Under the pieces are notes generated by a model. The model searched no databases. It was not told where the DNA came from and saw nothing but the letters and a program-made list of their open reading frames with translations. DNA of 50,797 nucleotides from Methylacidimicrobium tartarophylax. Lineage in GTDB: Bacteria; Verrucomicrobiota; Verrucomicrobiia; Methylacidiphilales; Methylacidiphilaceae. Both the position numbers and the translations under genes were made by a program. Shown piece after piece: positions 26,018 to 33,292 of the stretch. Position 1 is the first letter of the stretch; every line of letters begins with the position of its first letter. The stretch is taken from assembly GCF_902143375.2 (NCBI RefSeq), contig NZ_CABFVA020000026.1, positions 1-50,797 of the forward strand, given 5' to 3'.

Positions 26018-26038
26018 GGGAAAAGAAGCTCTTTTCCC
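26018..26038 (-). other. Perfect 9-bp hairpin between the alcohol dehydrogenase gene and rpsU
   Basis: GGGAAAAGA and TCTTTTCCC pair over 9 bp with a 3-base loop. It begins about 22 bp after the dehydrogenase stop and ends 29 bp before the rpsU start. There is no T-run, so it may be a processing or stability element, a terminator lacking a U-tract, or a structured rpsU leader. Confidence 0.5.
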
Positions 26039-26059
26039 AAAGATGGGATCCACTTTTTG

Positions 26060-27049
26060 TCAGCTGTCAGGAAATAGGACGGCCGCACCCGCGAATCGGC
26101 CCTCCCGAAGCGCACCGAGCGCCTCGTTTGCCTGCGAGAGCGGGTATGAGTGGATATGAGTACAAAAATGAACTCGCGCTGCCAAGGAAAAGAATTCTTC
26201 GCCATCTTGTCGAGTCAGATTCGCAATCGAGGCGATCTGCCTCTCTTCCCAAAGGAGATGGTAGGGGAAGGAGGGAATGTCGCTCATGTGAATTCCCGCG
26301 CAGACGACCTTCCCGCCGCGGTCGAGTACACGCAAAGCCGCTGGGATCAACTCCCCGACGGGAGCAAAGAGGATGGCCGCATCGAGAGGAACAGGAGGAG
26401 CTTCCGTCGAGGCGCCCGTCCAGACCGCGCCCAACTCTCGAGCGAGGGTTTGCGCCGCGACATCACCGGGCCGGGTAAAGGCGTAGACCTCTTTCCCTTG
26501 CGCAACGGCTAGCTGAACAAGCAGATGCGCGGCGGCTCCGAATCCGTAGAAGCCGAGCTTCTCCCCTGATTCCGCCTGCCGATACGAGCGGTAGCCGATG
26601 AGACCGGCGCAGAGCAGCGGTGCAGCCTCCCCGTCGCTGTAAGCCGGGGGCAGCGAAAAGGCAAACCGCTCATCGGCCACCAGATATTCCGCGTAGCCTC
26701 CATTGCGGGTGTAACCCGTGAATTCGGGATCTTCGCAGAGGTTTTCCCGACCGCTGCGGCAGAAGCGACAGTGCCCGCAGGTTTTGCCCAACCAAGGAAT
26801 TCCCACCCGCTGCCCGATCGCAAATCGTTTTGCCCCGGGGCCCGGGCGCACGACATTCCCAACGACCTCATGGCCGGGAATTAGGGGTAGCTTTGGTTCT
26901 GGGAGCTCGCCGTCGACTACATGGAGATCCGTCCGGCAGATGCCACAGGCGCTGACCTTGACGAGAATCTCGCCCTCTCCCGGTTCGGGCGTCGGCAGCG
27001 AGCGCTCGACAAGAGCCTTTCCTGGCCCGTCCCAGACCATGGCTTTCAT
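26060..27049 (-). CDS. Zinc-dependent alcohol dehydrogenase family protein
   Basis: The 329-aa medium-chain dehydrogenase has the catalytic-zinc cysteine in SACGICRTDLHVVDG, GHEVVGNV, and the four-cysteine structural-zinc loop CGHCRFCRSGRENLCED. It has a nucleotide-binding turn GFGAAAH, close to the GxGxxG pattern, and the ending RVHFCTHIHSYPLSQANEAL. It would oxidise or reduce an alcohol/aldehyde with NAD(P); the substrate cannot be read from sequence. The frame is open to 27124, but the ATG at 27047-27049 (MKAMVWDGPG) is the normal family start. It lies 70 bp upstream of rpsU on the same strand. Confidence 0.88.
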   Translation of the reverse strand: MKAMVWDGPGKALVERSLPTPEPGEGEILVKVSACGICRTDLHVVDGELPEPKLPLIPGHEVVGNVVRPGPGAKRFAIGQRVGIPWLGKTCGHCRFCRSGRENLCEDPEFTGYTRNGGYAEYLVADERFAFSLPPAYSDGEAAPLLCAGLIGYRSYRQAESGEKLGFYGFGAAAHLLVQLAVAQGKEVYAFTRPGDVAAQTLARELGAVWTGASTEAPPVPLDAAILFAPVGELIPAALRVLDRGGKVVCAGIHMSDIPSFPYHLLWEERQIASIANLTRQDGEEFFSLAARVHFCTHIHSYPLSQANEALGALREGRFAGAAVLFPDS

Positions 27050-27144
27050 CAATGGAAGGGCATCCTTTCCGCGTCCGACCGGACGCAAAGTCCCCACAGT
27101 ATCCCGACAGGCGCCTGCCGTCAATCGGACCTCTTTCTGGTGTC

Positions 27145-27174
27145 TTGACGAGAGCAGGGGAAAGTCCCTAGGTT
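27145..27174 (+). promoter_or_regulatory. Possible sigma-70 promoter for the host-attachment-family gene
   Basis: TTGACG (27145-27150) and TAGGTT (27169-27174) are separated by 18 bp and point at the gene starting at 27261. The -10 box is poor (4 of 6). Confidence 0.4.
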
Positions 27175-27260
27175 AAACCACTGGCTCAAAACCCGGTCCA
27201 GAGAAATGGGTCGGGAGCGGGAAGGAACGAAACCAACGAGTAGGCTAGGCGGAAGATCTC

Positions 27261-27710
27261 ATGCGGATAGATATCTTGATCACGGCGGACTTGGGACACC
27301 TGAAGGCTTACCGGGTGTCGGTGGATGAGCTTACCGGGAAGCCACATATTCAGATCCTGGCGGATCAGGTTCTTCCGGACGCGCATAAGAAACTGGGGGA
27401 CATCGAAACAGATGAGCCCGGGCGCTATTCGGTTCGAACCGGAAAGATTACGTTAGGGCGCCCCGCCGGAGAGCAGAACACCATTGAGCTGGAAATTCGC
27501 AAGCGATTGCTGGGCCAACTGGCTCATGAGATTGACGCCCTGATCCATCGGGAAGATTGCAAGCGCTGGGGCTTGGCCGCCTGCTCCGAAGTGCTTCCGA
27601 GGCTCTTGGAGAAGCTCTCGTCTGCCACCCGGGAACGGCTGATCAAGACGATTCCCTCCGATTTGACGAAACTCGATAAGGAAGACGTTCTCGCCCGATT
27701 TCTCGGATAG
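27261..27710 (+). CDS. Host-attachment-protein family (Host_attach-like), small soluble protein
   Basis: The 149-aa protein opens with a strand like that of the family (DILITADLGHLKAYRV). It has DAHKKLGDIETDEPGRY in the place of the usual D..g..G R region and a C-terminal LPRLLEKLSSATRERLIKTI, then DLTKLDKEDV. That last segment is where the family reads PP..LG.LR..L......i..eidKDLt. The family was named from plant-associated bacteria but resembles eRF1/baeRF-like folds, and its function in free-living bacteria is unknown. GGAAG precedes the ATG. It converges on pyk across a copy of the dispersed motif. Confidence 0.6.
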   Translation: MRIDILITADLGHLKAYRVSVDELTGKPHIQILADQVLPDAHKKLGDIETDEPGRYSVRTGKITLGRPAGEQNTIELEIRKRLLGQLAHEIDALIHREDCKRWGLAACSEVLPRLLEKLSSATRERLIKTIPSDLTKLDKEDVLARFLG

Positions 27711-27724
27711 GAAGGCCGGCCGTT

Positions 27725-27744
27725 TAGCCTACCTATCTCACAAG
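27725..27744 (-). repeat. Dispersed gene-end motif, copy E
   Basis: It matches the motif at 16 of 20 positions on the minus strand. It fills the 40-bp gap between convergent genes, 15 bp after the stop of the 27261 gene and 7 bp from the pyk stop. Confidence 0.6.
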
Positions 27745-27750
27745 CGCAGG

Positions 27751-29637
27751 TTAGGAACGCCGCGGCTTCCTTCGCGCCGTCGGCCTGACGGGATGGCGGG
27801 CGCCGCCTTCCTCGAAAAGGTCGGCGAGATGCAAGTGTCGGAGCATGGAGCGCTTCTTGGTCTGGTGGGCTTCCATTCGCCCTAAGACATCGTCCAGGAA
27901 GCGCAAGGCCTCTTCGAGGTGAGGCCCTTTGTTGAGCATCACGCACTCCGATCGTTCCGCCATGGCTGCGTCGGTGACTTCCGCCCGGGAAGGGAAACCC
28001 GTCGTCGCGAGGGTTTCCAGGACTTGTGTCGCCCAAATCACAGGCAGATGGGCAGCTTCCGCTACCCACAAGATTTCTTCCTGCACTTCCGCGAGCCGCT
28101 CGTAGCCGCACTCGACTGCCAGATCTCCCCGGGCGATCATGACCCCAACCGAGGGGCTGCGCATCGCCGTGAGCAGGATGGTCGGGAGCGCTTCGAACGC
28201 CTTTCGGGTCTCGATCTTGACGATGATCGGCAGCCGCTCGTCCCCGGCTCCTCGCAGAGCTTCCTGCAGCATGACGACGTCAGAGGGAGTGCGCACGAAC
28301 GAAAGGCCGATGCCATCCCCGTGCTCGATGATCCAGGGAAGCAGCGCACGATCCTTTGGAGAAAGAGGAGGCAGGTCGAGGTCGGTTTCCGGAAGATTGA
28401 TTCCTCGATTGGGGCGGAGCTTCTCTCCCCGTAGCCGGGCTCGGGTCGTTTCGATGACGACTTCCTTAGGCGTGGCGGAGCAGACGCTCCCTGCGATTCG
28501 CCCATCGTCAAACCAGACGTTCTGCCCCACGTGCAAGAACCGCAAAACCTCGGCCGGTTCCACTTCGATTGCGGGAAGCGCTCTCTTTCCCATGGGAGCG
28601 ACGCGCCCTTTTGAATCGGGCGAGACCAACCGGAAGCGGCTCCCACGATGGAGAAGCAGGAAAGAACTGCCGTCGCCCATCCCCTGGGCGAATGCGGCCC
28701 GCTGGCCGAGATGCTCCAGGCTGGGAGTCGGGTCGAAGGAGACGAAAGCGGTCTCTTCCGACACCGTCGCTCCTTGGCGAGATTCTGCCAGAAGGCCGGC
28801 TTCAAGCCGGTCAACGATCCGCAGCGAACGGGGCTTCCCGCGGATGTCGAAAAAGAGGATCTCCTTCCCCGGCGTGAGCTGCCGTACCCAATCCTCGGGA
28901 AAGAGGAGGGCGGCGCAGACCCCTTCGGGCATGCGGCCGGGGAGGACTGCGAAGAGTCCGATCCGCGCGGGCTCGATCACCCTGCCGAATCGATCGGCCA
29001 CGGGCTTCCAGGTGGTGAAGCGCGGGCCGTTCCGTATGGCGCCGGTCCGCAGCTTGGGTCCCGCGAGGTCCAGGATGATGCGAATTGGCCGACTCTCCTT
29101 CCGAGCTGCCCGGCGGAGGTTCTCCACCATCTGAAGCCAGACGGCCTCGCTGTCATGGGTGCAATTGATTCTCGCGATATCCATGCCTGCTCGAAGAATT
29201 CTGCGGGTGAACTCAGGATCCTGCGCTGCTTCCGACGGCATTGTCACCATGATGGTCGAGTTTCGACCCGCGGGCTTGGGACCGAGAAGAGAAGCCGTGT
29301 GTGCTTGGAGAAGCTCTGCTCCCTCCTGCCGGGTCAGCGGTGGGTGAACCTTGGCCAGCTGCGGGGGGACCTCTTCCCCCAGCGCATGCAGGACGGCCTG
29401 CAGACTGAAGAGCACACACCCTTCCGCCCGGCCGAGCGAAGAGAGTCCTCGGTCGGCAAGTTCCCCCTGGAGCCGGCGCAGGTCAAAGCGCCGGAGGGCC
29501 AGGTAATGGACGAGATTGCGTGCGCTCGCCTGGTAATCGGGATGAACCTTTTCGAGCAAAACCCGAAACTTCTCCTCCAGAGCGATTGCCGCGTCTCCAA
29601 TCTCGACCAGCTTTTTGATTAGATTTCGGCGGGTCAT
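27751..29637 (-). CDS. pyk: Pyruvate kinase, atypical long form with extra N-terminal domain and no C-terminal regulatory domain
   Basis: The last 490 of 628 residues form a pyruvate kinase barrel with a large B domain. Features are RAGMDIARINCTHD, ILDLAGPKLRTG, LSPKDRALLPW followed by GDGIGLSFVR, IIVKIETRKAFEALP, MIARGDLAVECG and WATQVLETL. Typical enzymes have NFSHG and MLSGET where this has NCTHD and MLNKGP. The allosteric C-terminal domain is missing. The first 130 residues are a helical domain (SARNLVHYLALRRFDLRRLQ, then ELADRGLSSLGRAEGCVL) found in a subgroup of pyruvate kinase-like proteins. Activity is likely, but regulation would differ from E. coli PykF. The start overlaps the deoC stop as ATGA. 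Confidence 0.8.
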   Translation of the reverse strand: MTRRNLIKKLVEIGDAAIALEEKFRVLLEKVHPDYQASARNLVHYLALRRFDLRRLQGELADRGLSSLGRAEGCVLFSLQAVLHALGEEVPPQLAKVHPPLTRQEGAELLQAHTASLLGPKPAGRNSTIMVTMPSEAAQDPEFTRRILRAGMDIARINCTHDSEAVWLQMVENLRRAARKESRPIRIILDLAGPKLRTGAIRNGPRFTTWKPVADRFGRVIEPARIGLFAVLPGRMPEGVCAALLFPEDWVRQLTPGKEILFFDIRGKPRSLRIVDRLEAGLLAESRQGATVSEETAFVSFDPTPSLEHLGQRAAFAQGMGDGSSFLLLHRGSRFRLVSPDSKGRVAPMGKRALPAIEVEPAEVLRFLHVGQNVWFDDGRIAGSVCSATPKEVVIETTRARLRGEKLRPNRGINLPETDLDLPPLSPKDRALLPWIIEHGDGIGLSFVRTPSDVVMLQEALRGAGDERLPIIVKIETRKAFEALPTILLTAMRSPSVGVMIARGDLAVECGYERLAEVQEEILWVAEAAHLPVIWATQVLETLATTGFPSRAEVTDAAMAERSECVMLNKGPHLEEALRFLDDVLGRMEAHQTKKRSMLRHLHLADLFEEGGARHPVRPTARRKPRRS

Positions 29638-30338
29638 CGACGGTCCGGTTGCACGATGTCAACGCCCGAAGAAGTGCCCAGCCGGGTTGCTCCGGCTGCG
29701 ACAAGCCGTTCGGCGGCGGCCCGATCCCGAATTCCTCCCGAAGCTTTGATCTGCACGTCCGGGCCGACCGCCCTCCGCATCAGGGAAACCAGTTCGGGGG
29801 TAGCCCCGCCGAAGCCGAAGCCGGTGGAAGTCTTAAGAAAAGCTGCTCCCGCTCTGGCTGCATGGACGCAGGCGGATCGAATTTCCGCTTCCGTTAATGC
29901 TCCGACTTCGAGGATGGCTTTCACCGGATGAGGAGCCGCCGCCTGCACCACAGCAGCGACGTGGGCCTCGACGCGGTTCCAATCTCCCTCTTTCGCCGCA
30001 CCCAGGGGAATGACCATGTCGAGCTCCTCGGCTCCCTCCTCGACGGCAATCTCGGCTGCCCGTGCCTTTAGCCGAAGACTCGATGCGCCGTGGGGAAAAT
30101 CGATCACCGTGCAGAGACATACTCCGCTGCCTTCAAGCCGGCGCCCCGCTTCGGGGAGCCAGAGGGGCTGAATACAGACCGAATAGAAGCCGTAAGCCAA
30201 GGCTTCCTGACAGAGCCGAGCAATCATCGCGGAGGTAGCGTCTGGCCGCAAAAGCGTCTGATCGATCATGGAGGCGAGCCTTTTGCCCGTCTCGTCCAGA
30301 GCCGCATTTTCCGTCGCGTTTTCTGTCAGGTCGGTCAT
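29634..30338 (-). CDS. deoC: Deoxyribose-phosphate aldolase
   Basis: This enzyme cleaves 2-deoxyribose-5-phosphate to glyceraldehyde-3-phosphate and acetaldehyde in deoxynucleoside breakdown. The 234-aa protein has MIDQTLLRPDAT, TVIDFPHGA, ELDMVIPLGA, VKAILEVGALTE, the Schiff-base lysine in FLKTSTGFG, and VQIKASGGIRDRAAAE with the second active lysine. The glyceraldehyde-3-phosphate product feeds glycolysis, whose last enzyme is encoded by the coupled pyk downstream. It follows the 30408-31490 gene by 69 bp. Confidence 0.94.
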   Translation of the reverse strand: MTDLTENATENAALDETGKRLASMIDQTLLRPDATSAMIARLCQEALAYGFYSVCIQPLWLPEAGRRLEGSGVCLCTVIDFPHGASSLRLKARAAEIAVEEGAEELDMVIPLGAAKEGDWNRVEAHVAAVVQAAAPHPVKAILEVGALTEAEIRSACVHAARAGAAFLKTSTGFGFGGATPELVSLMRRAVGPDVQIKASGGIRDRAAAERLVAAGATRLGTSSGVDIVQPDRR

Positions 30339-30407
30339 CTCTATTCTCTCCGGGAATTGATTCTACTTCTTTTGGCTTACAAGAGAAGGGAGTCTCGCAT
30401 GGACAAT

Positions 30408-31490
30408 TCATCCCTTGGATTCCTTGGCCGCCGCGAAACCGATCTCGCCCTGTACTTCCAGGCGTTCGGTAAATTTGGGTCTCTTCTCCACCTCGTCTAA
30501 AAAGCGGAAGAACTCGTCCGCCGTCTCGAAAAGATGGCCCTTTTCCACATAAGAATCGGTGGTAAAGGGAGAGAAACCTCCCGGAAAAATCATGTAACGG
30601 GCCTTCATGTAGTCTCGAGCATGGCCGAGCTCATCCATCATGCCCGCGGAAAGCGGCGGTCGCTCCGGATAGGGATGGATCGCGACGACGGCATGCACCT
30701 TGCCGACATACCAGTGCAGGTCGCGGTGGACGGTATAGGCGTAGATCACCTCCCGATCGATGGGAGAGTCGAACTCTCGGGCGATCTCGACCGTCTGCGG
30801 GTCGATGACGACCGCATATTCCCGCAGGCGCTGGACGATGCGGTTGATTTCGAGCCGCATGGTTGGTTCTGCGTGCGTCATCGAATAGCTGACGTAGACG
30901 ACCCAGGGTTTGGGATGGCAGACCAGCTTGTAGAGCGCATCCGCTGGTTCGTTGACGGCGAGAACGTAGTGGGGAATCCCCATATAGCGTGCCCAATCCT
31001 CGGAGAGGGAGACCTCCTCGTTCATCCAGGAAAGAATCTCGTAGATCGTGTGGTGGCGCTCTTTGAGTGCCCGCAGGAAGCGATCGGGATGATCAAGGGA
31101 CTCGAGTTCCTTCTTGATGACCCATTCGGCCTCGATCAAGGTCACGACCGCGTCCGGCGCGATGAAGTCCCGGAGGATCCGTTGGTCCTTGAACTTCCGA
31201 TTGATCCGGTTCCATTCGATGGTCGCAGGGAGGCGGACAATCACATCCGAGCAGCCGTGCTTGGCGATCTCGTAGCCGATCTTTTCGTACTCCCGCTCGC
31301 GAGTGAGCTCGAAGACATAGTCGGTCGTTCCCAAGAGACGCTCCAGAGGTTTTTTCCCATGCTTCGTAAACTCGCCCACCGCATCGAAGACCCGGATGTC
31401 TCTCCCGTTTTCCTTGCCGAGAGCAACCACCTTCCGCAGATAGGAGGCGTCACTCATGCCTGCGACCATGCCCGTGACCAGAAGTTTCAT
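30408..31490 (-). CDS. Unrecognised two-domain protein with nucleoside deoxyribosyltransferase-like C-terminus
   Basis: I do not recognise a named family. The N-terminal part (1-190) begins with a strand and glycine turn (MKLLVTGMVAGMSDASYL) resembling a P-loop kinase but without the Lys-Ser/Thr, so nucleotide binding is doubtful. The C-terminal part (about 200-335) has a strand (WVVYVSYSMTH), the segment VVIDPQTVEIAREFDSPIDR, a strand AVVAIHPYP and the helix GMMDELGHARDYM. That order and the ELxxA helix recall nucleoside 2-deoxyribosyltransferases and related TIR-like folds. Position between the SLOG-FolB gene (22 bp upstream) and deoC supports a nucleotide or deoxyribose role. The ATG at 31488-31490 is preferred over the longer frame to 31550. 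Confidence 0.5.
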   Translation of the reverse strand: MKLLVTGMVAGMSDASYLRKVVALGKENGRDIRVFDAVGEFTKHGKKPLERLLGTTDYVFELTREREYEKIGYEIAKHGCSDVIVRLPATIEWNRINRKFKDQRILRDFIAPDAVVTLIEAEWVIKKELESLDHPDRFLRALKERHHTIYEILSWMNEEVSLSEDWARYMGIPHYVLAVNEPADALYKLVCHPKPWVVYVSYSMTHAEPTMRLEINRIVQRLREYAVVIDPQTVEIAREFDSPIDREVIYAYTVHRDLHWYVGKVHAVVAIHPYPERPPLSAGMMDELGHARDYMKARYMIFPGGFSPFTTDSYVEKGHLFETADEFFRFLDEVEKRPKFTERLEVQGEIGFAAAKESKG

Positions 31491-31512
31491 AATCCGTGCC
31501 GATGGGAAAAGG

Positions 31513-32469
31513 TTACGGGACACGGAGCCGATGCGATGGCTCGTCGGCATCCTGCGCCGCCCTCCAGGCCGGGTCGGGGGACTCGCTGCGATCGCGCCAC
31601 AGCGAGACGGCGACGCCCTCCGCCTGGGGGAGCGGAAACTTTTCCAAAACGACCGAAACGCTTTTCACCTTGGGGCGGCGGAGAACCGCCGCGGCAATCT
31701 CTTCTGCCAATCGTTCGAGGAGGTTGCGGGGCCGGGCGCCGGCTACTTGTCGGACCTCTCGGGCAAGCTCGTCGTAGTCGACCGTCTCCTGGATCTGATC
31801 CGAGCGGGCGGCCTCTTCGAGGCCGCCGACCTGGAGGCGAAGAGAGACACGGAGAGGTTGCGCCCGACTTCTTTCCTCCTCGGTGATCCCGATTCGGCTT
31901 TCGAGCCAAAGCCCTCGGATCTCAATCGCGTCGCCCATCGCTCCCCTTGCGTCCTTCTGCGCTGCTTTTTTGTAAAGAAGATGGGCGAGGAAAGAAGGAA
32001 AGAAGGCCTCTTCCAGCGTAATCCAGACGAGCCGGCTGACCCCCGGTTCCCGGCTGCTCCGGGAACCGGCAACATTGAGGACGCGAATCTGGTGCTCTTC
32101 GAGGAAGGCGCGCAGTTTCTCCGCCGGGTAGGGTGTTCCTCCGTTAAGATGGACCCAAGGCTTGCGAAGACGAGCCGCTTCCTCCGCCGTGAGGCGGGAG
32201 CCCCCGCTGAGCGTCCGGTCAACGGTGAAGATGACGGTGCCATCGCTATCGCGCACGTTCCACAGAGTGCGCTCCACATAATCCTCACTCGGCGTCTCTT
32301 CCAGAGGATAGCGGTGGGGAATGGCGCCGTCTTCGGCGCGACGCCCCCGCGGGCACCAGCCTCCTGCCGCGATTCCATGGGCGAGCGCCCAATCGAGAGC
32401 CGCGCGATCGGCTCCGGTTTGCCCGCCGGAAACGATCTTTTCAAGGGGCGATCGAATCTCTTGGCGCAT
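31513..32469 (-). CDS. Fusion of a SLOG-type putative molybdenum carrier domain with dihydroneopterin aldolase (FolB)
   Basis: Residues 1-160 match the circularly permuted YpsA-like SLOG family often labelled putative molybdenum carrier (KIVSGGQTGADRAALDWALA; GGWCPRGRRAEDG; SGGSRLTAEEAARLRKPW). Residues about 178-300 are FolB: IRGLWLESRIGITEEER with the catalytic Glu region, ETVDYDELAREVRQV, ERLAEEIAAAVL, and the Lys in VVLEKFPLPQAEG. FolB makes 6-hydroxymethyl-dihydropterin for folate. The two parts share one frame with no stop. An internal ATG before the FolB part (MGDAIEIRG) has GGGGAG just upstream, so a separate FolB product is also possible. It is the first gene of the minus-strand operon ending in pyk. 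Confidence 0.8.
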   Translation of the reverse strand: MRQEIRSPLEKIVSGGQTGADRAALDWALAHGIAAGGWCPRGRRAEDGAIPHRYPLEETPSEDYVERTLWNVRDSDGTVIFTVDRTLSGGSRLTAEEAARLRKPWVHLNGGTPYPAEKLRAFLEEHQIRVLNVAGSRSSREPGVSRLVWITLEEAFFPSFLAHLLYKKAAQKDARGAMGDAIEIRGLWLESRIGITEEERSRAQPLRVSLRLQVGGLEEAARSDQIQETVDYDELAREVRQVAGARPRNLLERLAEEIAAAVLRRPKVKSVSVVLEKFPLPQAEGVAVSLWRDRSESPDPAWRAAQDADEPSHRLRVP

Positions 32470-32585
32470 AGAGGGATTTCTATCCGATCCCTTGATTCCT
32501 GGCGAGCGTCCTTGCGAAGGGAAGAGGCCGCGGGGAAGCCCTTTTCCCTTTTCGACTGCTTCGGGATCGTGGCAGAAAAAGAGCC

Positions 32586-33041
32586 ATGAGCCCCTTGCCG
32601 CCGGAGCCCCGGATCGAGACGCGCCTTAAGGTCTACTACTTCGATACCGACGCGGCGGGAGTCGTCCACAACGTGGCTTACCTGCGGCTCATCGAAGTGG
32701 CCCGTTCCGAGCTGGCGGAGACGCTCGGCTGGAGCCTTCAAGAGATGGGGAGGACGGGCCTTGTCCCTGTCCTGGTTCGGACCGAGATCGACTACTTGCG
32801 ACCAGCTCGGCTGGGCGAAGATCTCTCCATCGAGTCGAGGCTGACTCGGCTGGAACGAGTGCGCTTCGTCATCGAGAGCGTCATTCGGAAGCGGGGAGAG
32901 CCGGACGATCTCGTCCGCTGCCGTCAGACCCTCGTCACGGTGCGCCTCGCGAACGGTCGCCCCCAGGCCGTACCGGAGAGCTGGGTGATGGCCTATCCCC
33001 ACCTGTCGAGCGGGGGCACCGGATCAAGGACTGTCTCTTGA
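32586..33041 (+). CDS. ybgC: Acyl-CoA thioesterase, YbgC/4-hydroxybenzoyl-CoA thioesterase (hotdog) family
   Basis: The 151-aa hotdog-fold protein has the family signature VYYFDTDAAGVVHNVAYLRL with the catalytic Asp, then EVARSELAETLGW, and VRTEIDYLRPARLGEDL. YbgC-type enzymes hydrolyse acyl-CoA or acyl-ACP and often sit beside tol-pal; no tol-pal genes are near here. It is divergent from the SLOG-FolB gene and is followed by tRNA-His on the other strand. Confidence 0.88.
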   Translation: MSPLPPEPRIETRLKVYYFDTDAAGVVHNVAYLRLIEVARSELAETLGWSLQEMGRTGLVPVLVRTEIDYLRPARLGEDLSIESRLTRLERVRFVIESVIRKRGEPDDLVRCRQTLVTVRLANGRPQAVPESWVMAYPHLSSGGTGSRTVS

Positions 33042-33080
33042 GAGGGGAAGCTTCTTTTTCGTCCCACCGGGGGAGAGCCG

Positions 33081-33153
33081 GGCGGCCGACGGGACTCGAA
33101 CCCGCAACAGCCAGAACCACAATCTGGAGCTCTACCATTGAGCTACGGCCGCC
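33081..33153 (-). tRNA. tRNA-His (anticodon GTG)
   Basis: The minus strand folds into a full cloverleaf. The acceptor stem GCGGCCG pairs with CGGCCGC, T8-A9 follow, and the D-arm starts GCTC. The anticodon stem-loop is CCAGATTGTGGTTCTGG with GTG in the loop, and the T-arm is GCGGGTTCGAGTCCCGT. The extra G-1 (33153) pairs with C73 (33081), the hallmark of histidine tRNA. CCA is not encoded. It lies just after convergent ybgC. Confidence 0.97.
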
Positions 33154-33232
33154 GTCTGCTTCCGAGCCACCATAGGGCAGCGAGCCCCCCGGCGCAAGCG
33201 CCGGCTCCACCATCTTGCCTGCGGATCCGGGC

Positions 33233-33254
33233 CGAGAAAGCGAGGCCTTTCTCG
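33233..33254 (+). terminator. Hairpin with T-rich tail upstream of the NAD(P)HX repair gene
   Basis: CGAGAAAG and CTTTCTCG form an 8-bp perfect stem with a 6-base loop, followed by CTTGTTCTT. It may end plus-strand transcripts from ybgC. A second hairpin (CCGGCGC/GCGCCGG) is at 33189-33204, between it and the tRNA. Confidence 0.45.
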
Positions 33255-33292
33255 CTTGTTCTTAGGCGATCCCGGGGAATACTGGAGAGAAG

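Noticed and set aside
30534-31886. 450-residue plus-strand open frame opposite the 30408-31490 gene
   Set aside because: No recognisable motif; the minus-strand protein has a clean start, normal composition and operon spacing.
31743-33002. Long minus-strand open frame spanning the SLOG-FolB gene and ybgC
   Set aside because: It is an alternative frame of two well-supported genes on opposite strands.
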